A stretch of 64,000 nt of DNA from the IMG/VR virus record IMGVR_UViG_3300046361_000034, positions 1 to 64,000 of that record. The stretch is one strand, 5' to 3'. The notes below the pieces were generated by a model that ran no database searches, was not told the DNA's origin, and saw nothing but the letters and a program-made list of their open reading frames with translations. Both the position numbers and the translations under genes were made by a program. Of the stretch, positions 1-7,095 are shown one piece after another (the stretch's first letter is position 1; each line of letters opens with the position of its first letter). The DNA comes from a virus.

Positions 1-248
1 AAAGTATTAAAATCAGCATCAGGAATTTCATAATGAAAATGATTTAAGGCTTCAAGTATATTAATTCCTTTATATTCTAAAAATTTAATGTAATAAGGTA
101 CTCCTATTTCTATTCTAGTTTGTTCTAATTGAATAACTTTAAATTTATCTCCTTCAAAAATGGTTTCTATAAATTTTCTACATTCAATAAAAGTTTCTTT
201 ATTTTGAGCTAAAGCTATTACTAGATGATTTGGGTTATAAGTACTCAT
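1..248 (-). CDS. Partial hypothetical protein (3' end beyond window)
   Basis: This leftward reading frame opens with ATG at 248-246 and stays open to the window edge, giving 82 residues that begin MSTYNPNHLVIALAQNKETF. Its start overlaps the stop of the upstream helicase gene (TAATG), the usual sign of translational coupling in this operon. The visible part looks like a small soluble alpha/beta protein with many charged residues. I do not recognise the family. The overlap and the unbroken frame support a real gene downstream of the replication module. Confidence 0.6.
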   Translation of the reverse strand, partial: MSTYNPNHLVIALAQNKETFIECRKFIETIFEGDKFKVIQLEQTRIEIGVPYYIKFLEYKGINILEALNHFHYEIPDADFNT

Positions 249-1600
249 TACATATATAATAAATTAAGTTCACTTGTTCTAGATATAGCAACATATATAA
301 GTTGTCTACGTTCTTGAGGTGTTTTATTTTTTAATATATCAGTTAATGTAATACCTACATTTTTATATGTACTACCTTGACATTTATGAACTGTAATAGC
401 ATAACCATAATCAATATCTTTATCACATTTTTGGTCAATTGCTGAACCAAATACAATAGTTTCAAGTAAAATAATTTGATTCTTAAAATCATAATATTGT
501 TTCCATTGTCTGAATTGTTTAGCTTTAGTATGACGAGCATGCATTTCAATTCTAAAATCTTCATAACTATCTTGATGTAATATAAACATAGGTGTTTTAC
601 CATCTTTAACTTCTACTACATAACCTTTATAAGTATTATGCATTATACGTTTTTCAAGTAAATCACATTTTGTTACAATATAATCAACAGAATTTTTAAC
701 AATAGGTACATAAAATGGTGGGGCATCTATATCTTTTCCAATAGATTTATACCCCATAAGTATTTCTCCTACTGCAATAGCTTCTTCTGATTTAATAACA
801 TTTTTTCTAATATATTTGTTAATAGATGTTACAGCTATATTTGTCCATGCAAGGGTTTTAATAATATCAGGATTTTGTTGGTATTCACTATCATAATATT
901 TTTCTAATAAACTATTATAATATGTGTCTTTATCTAAAAGTTTAAATCCTTCATTACCATTTAAATCAGTATTAATGGTTTTAAGGTATTCTAAACAAGT
1001 ATCTGTTTTATCTCTAACATCATTTCTAGCAAGTTCAATAAGTTTTTGATTTGGATTAGAATTAGATTGCCTTACAATTTCTGTAAGATGTACAATATTT
1101 TTATGTTTAAATGTAGTACTTAATACTTCTCCTACAGGTGGTAATTGATATTCATCACCAGTATAAATAATTTTAGTTTTATGATTAAATGCAGTATCTT
1201 CTAACAATTCTGCAAGTTTTTTATTTATCATAGATGCTTCATCTATAATAACTAATTTATAAGCACCTATTCTTTGTTCTCCTTGAACTTCAAATATAGG
1301 TTTATTTGGATTAAAATCTTCTAAAGCAATATTAGGTTTTAATCCTAGTAGTGCCTGTAAAGTTTCTCCATTTTGTCCAGTCATTTTACTTATAACTTCT
1401 TTGGCTTTATGTGTAGGAGCAGATACAGCTAATTTTACATTATACTTTACTTCTTGTATAATAGTATTCATTATTGTAGTTTTACCTGTACCAGCAAAGC
1501 CTGAAAGAGTATAAATATAATCTTCTTTTTCTGTAGGTTTACTATTTATAAACTCAATAAGTTTATCTTTAGCAATATTTTGTTCATCAGTTAATATCAT
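248..1600 (-). CDS. Dda/RecD2-like SF1B DNA helicase
   Basis: This 450-residue protein has the full motif set of a superfamily 1B helicase. The Walker A motif GFAGTGKTT is at residues 34-42. A Walker B IIDEAS is followed by GDEYQLPPVGE (motif III), and near the C-terminus come VHKCQGSTY (motif V) and YVAISRT (motif VI). Length and motif spacing match T4 Dda and the RecD2-type helicases of phages. Such enzymes use ATP to move 5' to 3' on single-stranded DNA and help start or restart replication forks. It sits directly downstream of, and overlaps by 4 bases, the RepL-like gene, in a compact leftward replication operon with a DnaQ-type exonuclease. All key residues are present, so it is probably active. 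Confidence 0.93.
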   Translation of the reverse strand: MILTDEQNIAKDKLIEFINSKPTEKEDYIYTLSGFAGTGKTTIMNTIIQEVKYNVKLAVSAPTHKAKEVISKMTGQNGETLQALLGLKPNIALEDFNPNKPIFEVQGEQRIGAYKLVIIDEASMINKKLAELLEDTAFNHKTKIIYTGDEYQLPPVGEVLSTTFKHKNIVHLTEIVRQSNSNPNQKLIELARNDVRDKTDTCLEYLKTINTDLNGNEGFKLLDKDTYYNSLLEKYYDSEYQQNPDIIKTLAWTNIAVTSINKYIRKNVIKSEEAIAVGEILMGYKSIGKDIDAPPFYVPIVKNSVDYIVTKCDLLEKRIMHNTYKGYVVEVKDGKTPMFILHQDSYEDFRIEMHARHTKAKQFRQWKQYYDFKNQIILLETIVFGSAIDQKCDKDIDYGYAITVHKCQGSTYKNVGITLTDILKNKTPQERRQLIYVAISRTSELNLLYM

Positions 1601-2061
1601 TTACTCTCTATGGTTTTTATTATTAAATAGTTACCTTTATAGAATTTAGTATGGTTTATCCAATATAATTTATCGGTATCAGTTCTTGCTATATATTTAT
1701 GTTCAATAAGTTCATTAATAGTAGCATATAAAGCTTTATGTTTTTTATAATTAATTAAAACAGCAAAGACTTTAAGGTCTAAATGAAAAGTAAGATTATT
1801 ATATTCAAGTCTATCTTGAGTAATATAATAGAGTAAAGATTTTGCTAAGTTAGATAAATTATAATAAGCAGTAATATTAGTTTTACGTTCTACAACTTGC
1901 TTAATAAATTCTTCTGACTTAATAATAATCTTTTTTGTAATATAATAATCTTCTTTTTCATTATATTCTAATGGTATTAATTTTGTCTTATAACCTAATT
2001 CTTTTTTATCAAAGAAAGGACTAGAATTTAATAGATACTGTTTATTTCGTTTTTCAACCAC
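1597..2061 (-). CDS. RepL-like winged-helix replication protein
   Basis: A 154-residue protein whose second half reads like the RepL family: helices followed by LIEHKYIARTD and LYWINHTKFYKGN, matching the wing signature YWINP-x-FF-x-GDR of RepL plasmid initiators and their Crassvirales homologues. RepL proteins bind origin DNA through a winged helix-turn-helix domain. In crAss-like phages a RepL homologue is a conserved gene near other replication genes, as here between a helicase and an exonuclease. Its start lies 34 bases inside the upstream exonuclease gene and its stop overlaps the helicase start, so translation is probably coupled. The family call rests on pattern recognition, not on a search. 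Confidence 0.65.
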   Translation of the reverse strand: MVEKRNKQYLLNSSPFFDKKELGYKTKLIPLEYNEKEDYYITKKIIIKSEEFIKQVVERKTNITAYYNLSNLAKSLLYYITQDRLEYNNLTFHLDLKVFAVLINYKKHKALYATINELIEHKYIARTDTDKLYWINHTKFYKGNYLIIKTIESK

Positions 2062-2699
2062 ATTTGTAATTTATCATCTGTTCTTATTAAATGTAAAAAA
2101 CAATCTCTGGTAGCACCAACATCACCTAAAGCATCATGAGCTTTATATTCTTCAGTAAGTTCTTTACCTGTACAATGTCTAAATAATTCATCAAGTCTAG
2201 GCCACTTAAATGCTCCACCAAATTTAGGATTAGGAAGCTTAAGTAAATCAGTAGTATATTTCATAGTACATAATGATTTTGTTCCTATTTTAATATTAGG
2301 TTTAATCCCTAATCTAAGAAGTTCAGATACCATAACATTTCTATCAAATTGATAATTATGACAAACAATAACATGACTAATAGATAAAAGTCCTTGAAAT
2401 ATCATAGCAACAGTAAACATTTCATCACCATTATCTAAACAATCTTGTAATGATATACCATGAACTTTAAAAGCTTCCTCAGCTAATTGAATAGGAAGAT
2501 TATTTCTAGTTGGTTTAACTAAAGCATTAAGAGAATAAATAAATTTAGGTCTAGCATTAAAATCATCTGTATCAATTTCAAATAATTCTGCACCTAATTG
2601 CATTAAATGTGGGTAATTATTTAAATCTTCTTCAGCATTTTTAAAATGTTTAGCTTTATCAGAAGTTTCTGTATCGAATATTAATATCAGTTGTTTCAT
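2028..2699 (-). CDS. DnaQ-like 3'-5' exonuclease (DEDDh)
   Basis: A 223-residue nuclease with all three DEDDh motifs. Exo I is FDTETS (D9, E11), Exo II is the HNYQFDRNV segment, and Exo III is AHDALGDVGATRD, with the catalytic His and the last Asp. This is the fold of the DNA polymerase III epsilon subunit and of stand-alone phage exonucleases that remove nucleotides from DNA 3' ends. No polymerase domain is fused to it. Neighbours are a RepL-like protein and a Dda-like helicase, so a role in replication fidelity or in processing replication ends is likely. Its ATG overlaps the stop of the tiny upstream gene (ATGA). Confidence 0.9.
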   Translation of the reverse strand: MKQLILIFDTETSDKAKHFKNAEEDLNNYPHLMQLGAELFEIDTDDFNARPKFIYSLNALVKPTRNNLPIQLAEEAFKVHGISLQDCLDNGDEMFTVAMIFQGLLSISHVIVCHNYQFDRNVMVSELLRLGIKPNIKIGTKSLCTMKYTTDLLKLPNPKFGGAFKWPRLDELFRHCTGKELTEEYKAHDALGDVGATRDCFLHLIRTDDKLQMWLKNEINSIY

Positions 2700-2860
2700 G
2701 GTTTCTCTTTTCTTTCGGTTAGATATACAGTTTGAAATATACCTTTAGTATTTACAGCTGTTGAAAGAACTTTAACAAAATGAGTTTTTAAATGTTCATT
2801 AAGAGCTTGTTCAGATTCTGTTGCTGTCTTAGATTCTATAATTTTAAATTGACCTGTCAT
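2696..2860 (-). CDS. Small hypothetical protein (54 aa)
   Basis: A short leftward frame with ATG at 2860-2858 encodes 54 residues starting MTGQFKIIESKTATESEQAL and ending in a basic tail. Its TGA stop overlaps the exonuclease ATG (ATGA). It fills the only gap between two tightly packed genes, and the composition is that of a soluble protein, so it is probably real despite its size. No family is recognised. Confidence 0.6.
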   Translation of the reverse strand: MTGQFKIIESKTATESEQALNEHLKTHFVKVLSTAVNTKGIFQTVYLTERKEKP

Positions 2861-2862
2861 AA

Positions 2863-3123
2863 TTAATTATCTTTAGAAATTAGTTTAGGTGGATTTAACT
2901 GCTCTTTCAAATAAGCAATAGCTTTTTCAACATTATCAAATACTTCATCTTTTGGATAAGCTTTTATAATGAGTTTATCTTCTTGAAAAGTTTCAAATTG
3001 TACAGCTATTTCTCTATTGTCATTACTTACAACATTTCCTACAGCAATTGTAGCAGATTGTGTAATATTATGTCCATATAATTCTAGATTAGATATTACA
3101 TAAACTTTAGTTCCATTATTCAT
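2863..3123 (-). CDS. Hypothetical protein
   Basis: An 86-residue soluble protein, predicted as mostly beta-strand in the first two thirds (alternating hydrophobic segments VYVISN, TIAVGNVV, IAVQFETF, KLIIKAYP) followed by one helix. It overlaps the start region of its upstream neighbour by 8 bases and sits two bases upstream of the next gene, so it belongs to the leftward operon. The strand-rich layout could suit a small nucleic-acid-binding or adaptor protein, but nothing in the sequence proves a function. Confidence 0.6.
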   Translation of the reverse strand: MNNGTKVYVISNLELYGHNITQSATIAVGNVVSNDNREIAVQFETFQEDKLIIKAYPKDEVFDNVEKAIAYLKEQLNPPKLISKDN

Positions 3124-3319
3124 CTTTAAGGAGTTTAAATATTTTTCTTGATTTTATTCTTAATTGTTCTGTTAATATATCAAGATATTCAAAATTAATA
3201 GAAGTTCTAGTAATAAATTCTATCTGATTTTTAAGATAACCTTTAGACATATCTTTAATAAAATGTTCTTTGCCTAAATGATCTATATAGATATTAAGTG
3301 ATTGCTGTTCTTCATTCAT
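3116..3319 (-). CDS. Hypothetical protein (67 aa)
   Basis: A 67-residue helical, charged protein beginning MNEEQQSLNIYIDHLGKEHF. Its 3' end overlaps the next gene by 8 bases. It contains no cysteine cluster, membrane segment or motif I can name. Position in a closely spaced operon is the main support. Confidence 0.55.
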   Translation of the reverse strand: MNEEQQSLNIYIDHLGKEHFIKDMSKGYLKNQIEFITRTSINFEYLDILTEQLRIKSRKIFKLLKDE

Positions 3320-3335
3320 TGTTTGGTTTAGATTA

Positions 3336-3611
3336 TTAATTATTGTTTAAATAAAATACTAAAAGAGTTTGAGTAGTATCATTAAGTGCAGTATTATCTA
3401 CAAATACTACTTCTCTTTCTGTTTCTTCGTGATTATATTTAGGTTTACACATCATAATTTGATTAGTAAAAGTATTATAACCAAGTATAGACCAAAAACC
3501 TATATTAGTATTATTTAAATAACCTTTATTATGATTATTCAGTATATCTTCATTAGATTTAATAAGTCTTATAGTAGTAAAATTAAAAACTTCAGTTTTA
3601 AAACTGCACAT
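3336..3611 (-). CDS. Hypothetical protein (91 aa)
   Basis: A 91-residue protein with several short hydrophobic strands (FNFTTIRLI, FWSILGYNTF, TQTLLVFYL). The ATG at 3611-3609 lies 14 bases inside the end of the upstream gene, suggesting coupled translation. No recognised domain; probably a small soluble phage-specific protein. Confidence 0.55.
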   Translation of the reverse strand: MCSFKTEVFNFTTIRLIKSNEDILNNHNKGYLNNTNIGFWSILGYNTFTNQIMMCKPKYNHEETEREVVFVDNTALNDTTQTLLVFYLNNN

Positions 3612-3909
3612 AATAATGAATAGTTTTATCTTGTATTAATAACTTTACTTGCTTACTACAATTTATTTCATTAAGTGTACCAGATAATTTTAAATCAGTT
3701 ATTTTTTGATTATCAGATGAAATTAATTCATAAGTTTTAGTATCTATTTTAGTAACAACTCCTGATAATATTTTAGAATTTGCTATTACATCTTTAGCTT
3801 TATTAACCTTACCTACAATAACATCATTATCTATAAATCTATTACTAGATTTACATTGAATACCTTCATGTAATAAATACCCTATAATAATAGTATTAAC
3901 TTTAGACAT
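3598..3909 (-). CDS. Hypothetical protein (103 aa)
   Basis: A 103-residue, lysine-rich, strand-rich protein with repeated short beta segments (VIVGKVNKAK, SGVVTKIDTKTYELIS, VKLLIQDKTIHYYVQF) suggesting a small beta-barrel. It overlaps the GroES-like gene stop by 8 bases and the next gene by 14. An OB- or SH3-like fold is possible, but no motif establishes this. Confidence 0.55.
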   Translation of the reverse strand: MSKVNTIIIGYLLHEGIQCKSSNRFIDNDVIVGKVNKAKDVIANSKILSGVVTKIDTKTYELISSDNQKITDLKLSGTLNEINCSKQVKLLIQDKTIHYYVQF

Positions 3910-4315
3910 TTACATTTACTTGGGTATTATCAGGAAGTAATTCAGCTAATATATAATCTGCATTAGTAAGAAGTACTACATTAGTACCTTCAATTGGTAA
4001 GTCAAATTTATCTACACCATGAGCAGCAAATATAACAGTTTTACCTATAAGAGATACTTCAGCTTGTAGTGTATTTGGGTCAATATCAGTATCTTTGCCT
4101 TTAGAGAGAATAGTAGAGAGTCTTTCTTTAACAACATTATCTAATTTACCTTGTGCAATAATTACACCAGTTCTCATTACTTGATTACGTTTTTCTTCTT
4201 CTATTTCAGCAGTAGCACGTTGAATACCACCAGCAGTAGTTTCTTTTACCTCAACAGGATGTGCATCAATTAGGATTTTGTTCTCTATAAGAACGATGTG
4301 TTTTAAGTTTAACAT
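3902..4315 (-). CDS. GroES-like co-chaperonin (Cpn10 fold)
   Basis: The protein follows the Cpn10 pattern from end to end. An opening strand HIVLIENKILID is followed by the mobile-loop region with TTAGGI, the strand TGVIIAQG, then VIFAAHGVDKFDLP and the closing VVLLTNADYILAEL, which matches the GroES ending (E-x-D-ILA-x-L). GroES caps the GroEL chamber; phage versions such as T4 gp31 replace it so that host GroEL can fold the large capsid protein. I start the gene at the ATG at 4315 (137 residues) because the fold begins there; a longer frame from a TTG at 4378 adds a hydrophobic leader that does not fit the family. It is longer than the usual 95-110 residues because of an insert (SKGKDTDIDPNTL). 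It is the first gene downstream of the hairpin-rich region. Confidence 0.78.
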   Translation of the reverse strand: MLNLKHIVLIENKILIDAHPVEVKETTAGGIQRATAEIEEEKRNQVMRTGVIIAQGKLDNVVKERLSTILSKGKDTDIDPNTLQAEVSLIGKTVIFAAHGVDKFDLPIEGTNVVLLTNADYILAELLPDNTQVNVNV

Positions 4316-4389
4316 TTGAATATGATTTAAGATTAATAATAAGTTAAATAATTTCTTCAACATTTCTTTTATAGGCAAATAGTCGCTCT

Positions 4390-4433
4390 AGTACTATAAA
4401 ACGTGGTACACGAGTACCATAAAACATAGTACT
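4390..4433. repeat. Two-tier hairpin
   Basis: A perfect 8-bp outer stem AGTACTAT/ATAGTACT encloses two unpaired 7-base flanks and a perfect 5-bp inner stem GGTAC/GTACC with the 4-base loop ACGA. It lies upstream of the GroES-like gene, so a leftward transcript would carry it in the 5' leader. The octamer AACGTGGT at its inner edge recurs in the loop of the hairpin at 4767-4796. Confidence 0.6.
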
Positions 4434-4610
4434 GATTTAAGAAAAAAGTGAGTGTTTATAGGGGTTAACAAAGGTTGCTTCTATATAATAATAGTAAGCC
4501 ATTCGGATTGATTTTCCTAGTGATTTGATATATTAATTTTGGCTTATTATAAAGCCCTCTATTACATAATAATTTATATAGTAATATCAGAATATAACTT
4601 TTAAAAATAA

Positions 4611-4674
4611 TTGCAATACGGTTAACGCATAGGCTCACACAAAGGCGTATGACTATACATTTAACCGTATGCAA
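4611..4674. repeat. Long stem-loop, 14 bp with one bulge
   Basis: TTGCAATACGGTTAA at 4611-4625 pairs with TTAACCGTATGCAA at 4661-4674, leaving one unpaired A in the left arm. The 35-base interior can form a further short CATA/TATG stem. It is the strongest stem of the array and is GC-richer than its surroundings, consistent with a structured RNA or a protein-binding palindrome. Confidence 0.6.
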
Positions 4675-4766
4675 CTATAACCAAACAACTAACAACAATC
4701 AATCACAAATTGTATGTTAAATGCTCTAGTATAATCAATACTAATAGCATTATAAGTTCTTTTAGC

Positions 4767-4796
4767 ACCATTATATACAACGTGGTCTATAATGGT
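4767..4796. repeat. 9-bp hairpin
   Basis: ACCATTATA at 4767-4775 and TATAATGGT at 4788-4796 form a perfect 9-bp stem around a 12-base loop that contains AACGTGGT, an octamer also present in the hairpin at 4390-4433. No T-run follows on either strand, so it is unlikely to be a simple terminator. Confidence 0.55.
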
Positions 4797-5004
4797 CAAG
4801 CTGGTAACTCCTTACACGCCAACAAGTATCTCAATGAGTATCTCTATGTTCAGCTTCTAATACCATATCAGCTGTTGTGTAGATAAGTTTATATGTACTC
4901 CCAATTTTAGTATGTAACTTAATGTTAAACTAAAGCACAACTTCACTATATCTTTCTTTTCTATATCATCATATAGTAGGTTTCAAGGTTTAACCTAGAT
5001 TTTG

Positions 5005-5187
5005 CTAATGATTTAGCGTATGAATTTGCATGAATGTTAACAATAGAGAAGATAGTATTCCATATTGTTTATATGCAGTTGTAAGATTATCAACTGTTCG
5101 GTTAATAAGTTCTTGTTTTTGTGGGTTAGTAGATGCTACTAATCTTCCTTTAGAAATTCTTCTACGTTGTTTGGTTGGGTTTGTCAT
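5005..5187 (-). CDS. Small basic hypothetical protein (60 aa)
   Basis: A 60-residue protein with a strongly basic N-terminus (KQRRRISKGR) and a more hydrophobic C-terminal half. It begins 19 bases downstream of the Cys-cluster gene on the same strand, the normal spacing in this operon. The basic start suggests nucleic-acid binding, but this is only composition. It is the last gene before the hairpin array. Confidence 0.45.
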   Translation of the reverse strand: MTNPTKQRRRISKGRLVASTNPQKQELINRTVDNLTTAYKQYGILSSLLLTFMQIHTLNH

Positions 5188-5206
5188 TATGATTAATATT
5201 AATTAG

Positions 5207-5956
5207 TTATAAGTATTTGTTTATAAGTTCTAAATATAGTTCATTAAAATCTTTATTATTTCTTTCAGATAATGTACCAGCAATACCACATTTTAATCCA
5301 AAAGATAGTATTTCTTCTCTAGTAAAACTATTTTTTAATTTCTTAATTGTAATAGTGTTGTCTTTAGGATTTACTTTTAATATTTCTTTATATGTAGGGT
5401 AACAACAAGGTAAAAAATGTAAAGCAGTAACTCCTGGCTTATGACATATACAAGTACACTGTCCTTCTATAAGATTTTCATATTCAACTAATACATCAGT
5501 AATAACTTCACCTTTATTATAAGATTCAATATATTTTTCAATGAATTGTTGTGATGGTTGAGGTAAATATTCAATAGTATGAAAAGCTCTTTTAGTACTA
5601 TCAGAATAATGTGTAGGATTTAATACTAATGAAGTATCTGTTGTAGCTATGATTTTTTTCCAATTAGCAATATTTACAATATCCTCTCCTTTACTAAATA
5701 CATTATTTTTATGTATATTCATATACCAAGCATAAAAATTAACTTCTTTTATTTCATCGTCTGAAATAATATATAAATAATAATAATTGAAATTACCACT
5801 ACAAATAAATTCTAAAAAATATAATATATTTTCATCATATTTTTCAGAATCTGAATTTTTAGCTCTACCAAAATGAAAACTTTTATTACATAAAGCAATT
5901 TTTGTTTTATTGTCTGTTGGTAACATTACCACTTTTATTCTTTTAAACTGTTCCAT
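5207..5956 (-). CDS. Hypothetical protein with Cys/His cluster
   Basis: A 249-residue protein opening with KRIKVVMLPTDNKTKI, a start I associate with uncharacterised proteins of Bacteroidota phages. Near the C-terminus is a compact cluster, CTCICHKPGV...HFLPCC, with five Cys and two His that could bind zinc. The middle is rich in aromatic residues. I cannot assign an activity. It lies between two structured non-coding stretches (5957-6167 upstream, 4379-5004 downstream). Confidence 0.65.
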   Translation of the reverse strand: MEQFKRIKVVMLPTDNKTKIALCNKSFHFGRAKNSDSEKYDENILYFLEFICSGNFNYYYLYIISDDEIKEVNFYAWYMNIHKNNVFSKGEDIVNIANWKKIIATTDTSLVLNPTHYSDSTKRAFHTIEYLPQPSQQFIEKYIESYNKGEVITDVLVEYENLIEGQCTCICHKPGVTALHFLPCCYPTYKEILKVNPKDNTITIKKLKNSFTREEILSFGLKCGIAGTLSERNNKDFNELYLELINKYL

Positions 5957-6007
5957 AACATTTGTTTTTAAGATTATTAATTTGTTTATTTATTTCTATG
6001 GTTTTTA

Positions 6008-6050
6008 CACTAATAGCTTTCAGAGTTAGTCCTCTGTGCTTACATTAGTG
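6008..6050. repeat. Two-tier hairpin upstream of the Cys-cluster gene
   Basis: The outer stem CACTAAT/ATTAGTG (6008-6014/6044-6050) encloses an inner stem CAGAG/CTCTG with a 6-base loop, with a further GC/GC pair between them. All pairs are Watson-Crick. It sits in the leader of the leftward gene at 5207-5956 and repeats the build seen at 4390-4433. Confidence 0.5.
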
Positions 6051-6092
6051 TCATCAAATCTACTTATATCTCATCTTTATAATCTTACGATT

Positions 6093-6150
6093 AAAGGTTC
6101 AATCAGCAATAAGTACTTGACCAGGAGTACGCATATAAGTTGCTGCCTTT
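6093..6150. repeat. Three-tier nested hairpin
   Basis: Three stems are nested: AAAGG/CCTTT (6093-6097/6146-6150), AGCAA/TTGCT (6105-6109/6140-6144) and GTACT/AGTAC (6113-6117/6126-6130). I tried to read it as a tRNA on both strands because of GGTTCAATC, but arm lengths and spacing do not fit. A structured leader RNA is the best guess. Confidence 0.45.
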
Positions 6151-6167
6151 GAAACAGCTGGAAATGC

Positions 6168-6428
6168 TTAATCTTTTAGTTCATCTTGAACTACTTGTCT
6201 TATTACAACATCAGGAGTAATATTTCCTTTAATTTGTTGTATAATTTCATTTGAACTAAAGGTACATAAACCTAATAATTCTATAGGATTAAAACCTTCA
6301 TTAATACGTTGTATTGTACTAGTTTTATCATCATAGCTTGTTACTTTGATAACATATCTTTGTACTTTAATTTCTTTACGTTCAATAGGTTTAGTAACTT
6401 CTTTACTGGATTTTTTATTTGTTGTCAT
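6168..6428 (-). CDS. Hypothetical protein (86 aa)
   Basis: An 86-residue protein with a Lys/Glu-rich N-terminus (TTNKKSSKEVTKPIERKE) and a C-terminal half of mixed strands and helices. It starts two bases from the stop of the upstream gene. No family is recognised; the disordered charged start followed by a small fold suits an accessory DNA- or protein-binding role, which is only an inference. Confidence 0.55.
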   Translation of the reverse strand: MTTNKKSSKEVTKPIERKEIKVQRYVIKVTSYDDKTSTIQRINEGFNPIELLGLCTFSSNEIIQQIKGNITPDVVIRQVVQDELKD

Positions 6429-6430
6429 AT

Positions 6431-6727
6431 TTAGTGTCTTGTATCTGCTATAATTTTAGCAATATTAAATCCATTTTGTCTTTGTCCTCTGTGATTAACA
6501 GCATTTACACTAAATCTATAACGATATAGTTTTCTAACGCCACGATGTTTACCTACTAGAGTAATTGTTCTTTCTATATCTCCTAATGTTAAATTAGTAG
6601 TTACAGGGGGTTTTTGTCCACCACGATTAGGATTTTTAATAGCACCATTTTTGTTTAAGATGTAACCATTAATAGTATATCTTTGATAATCAGTTGTACG
6701 TTTTTTTTGTAATTTACGATTTGACAT
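6431..6727 (-). CDS. Very basic hypothetical protein (98 aa)
   Basis: A 98-residue protein with many Arg and Lys residues spread along its length (NRKLQKKR, NRGGQKPP, KHRGVRKLYRYRF, HRGQRQNG). The pattern resembles small nucleic-acid-binding or ribosomal-like proteins, but no signature confirms it. It lies in the leftward string of small genes, 16 bases downstream of a membrane protein gene. Confidence 0.55.
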   Translation of the reverse strand: MSNRKLQKKRTTDYQRYTINGYILNKNGAIKNPNRGGQKPPVTTNLTLGDIERTITLVGKHRGVRKLYRYRFSVNAVNHRGQRQNGFNIAKIIADTRH

Positions 6728-6743
6728 TGTTTGTTAATTTAAG

Positions 6744-7085
6744 TTAATGTGTTAAATAATAGAAATAAGACCATGTTAAGCATAAGATTATATGATATAA
6801 TTTGATGAACCAATCTTGTTGATAAAATGGTATATTCCCATCGTTATCAAATTGATTAGCTAAACTAATAGTTTTATCCTTAGTTTCATCATAATCTCCT
6901 TCATCATTTATTCCGGAATCTCTATCCTGATTAATAATAAAAATTTGTTGTTTATGATTTTCTGCTTCTAAAAATCCTAGAAATCCATAATGTTCATTAA
7001 GCGCATATTTAAATGTACCTCCTGTAAGTAATAAAGCAATAAATAGTATAATACTATCTAAGGAATTTAGTATGAATTGCATCAT
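6744..7085 (-). CDS. Two-span membrane protein (113 aa)
   Basis: A 113-residue protein with a hydrophobic N-terminal span (SIILFIALLLTGGTF) and a C-terminal aromatic span (LYHIILCLTWSYFYYL) separated by an acidic loop (NDEGDYDETKD). Both ends would be anchored in the inner membrane. It is not next to the lysis genes, so a holin role is unlikely; a take-over or exclusion role is possible but unproven. Confidence 0.55.
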   Translation of the reverse strand: MMQFILNSLDSIILFIALLLTGGTFKYALNEHYGFLGFLEAENHKQQIFIINQDRDSGINDEGDYDETKDKTISLANQFDNDGNIPFYQQDWFIKLYHIILCLTWSYFYYLTH

Positions 7086-7095
7086 AATTTAAAAT

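Larger units (their letters stand above)
4379..5004. other. Gene-free region holding a dense array of stem-loops
   Basis: About 626 bases carry no convincing gene but contain at least nine inverted repeats in a row. Arms are at 4390-4397/4426-4433 (inner 4405-4409/4414-4418), 4488-4500/4541-4550, 4611-4625/4661-4674, 4720-4725/4746-4751 (inner 4728-4732/4738-4742), 4767-4775/4788-4796, 4798-4803/4851-4856, 4884-4889/4916-4921 (inner 4896-4899/4909-4912), 4961-4966/4971-4976 and 4977-4982/4992-4997. Several share one build: an outer stem, two unpaired flanks and an inner stem. Short stems arise easily in AT-rich DNA, but the 8-, 9-, 10- and 14-bp stems and their spacing do not look random. I could not fold any of them as a tRNA. 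Confidence 0.55.

Noticed and set aside
4465-4674. Leftward open frame of 69 codons in the hairpin array
   Set aside because: It runs through several strong inverted repeats, and its composition (Cys-rich, low Asp/Glu) is unlike the neighbouring genes; I take it as a chance frame.
4798-4856. Possible small tRNA-like cloverleaf (AAGCTG/CAGCTT closing stem)
   Set aside because: At 59 bases it is too short, and the inner arms have only three or four pairs.
6093-6150. Possible tRNA because of GGTTCAATC and nested stems
   Set aside because: Neither strand gives a 7-bp acceptor stem, a proper anticodon arm or the right total length.
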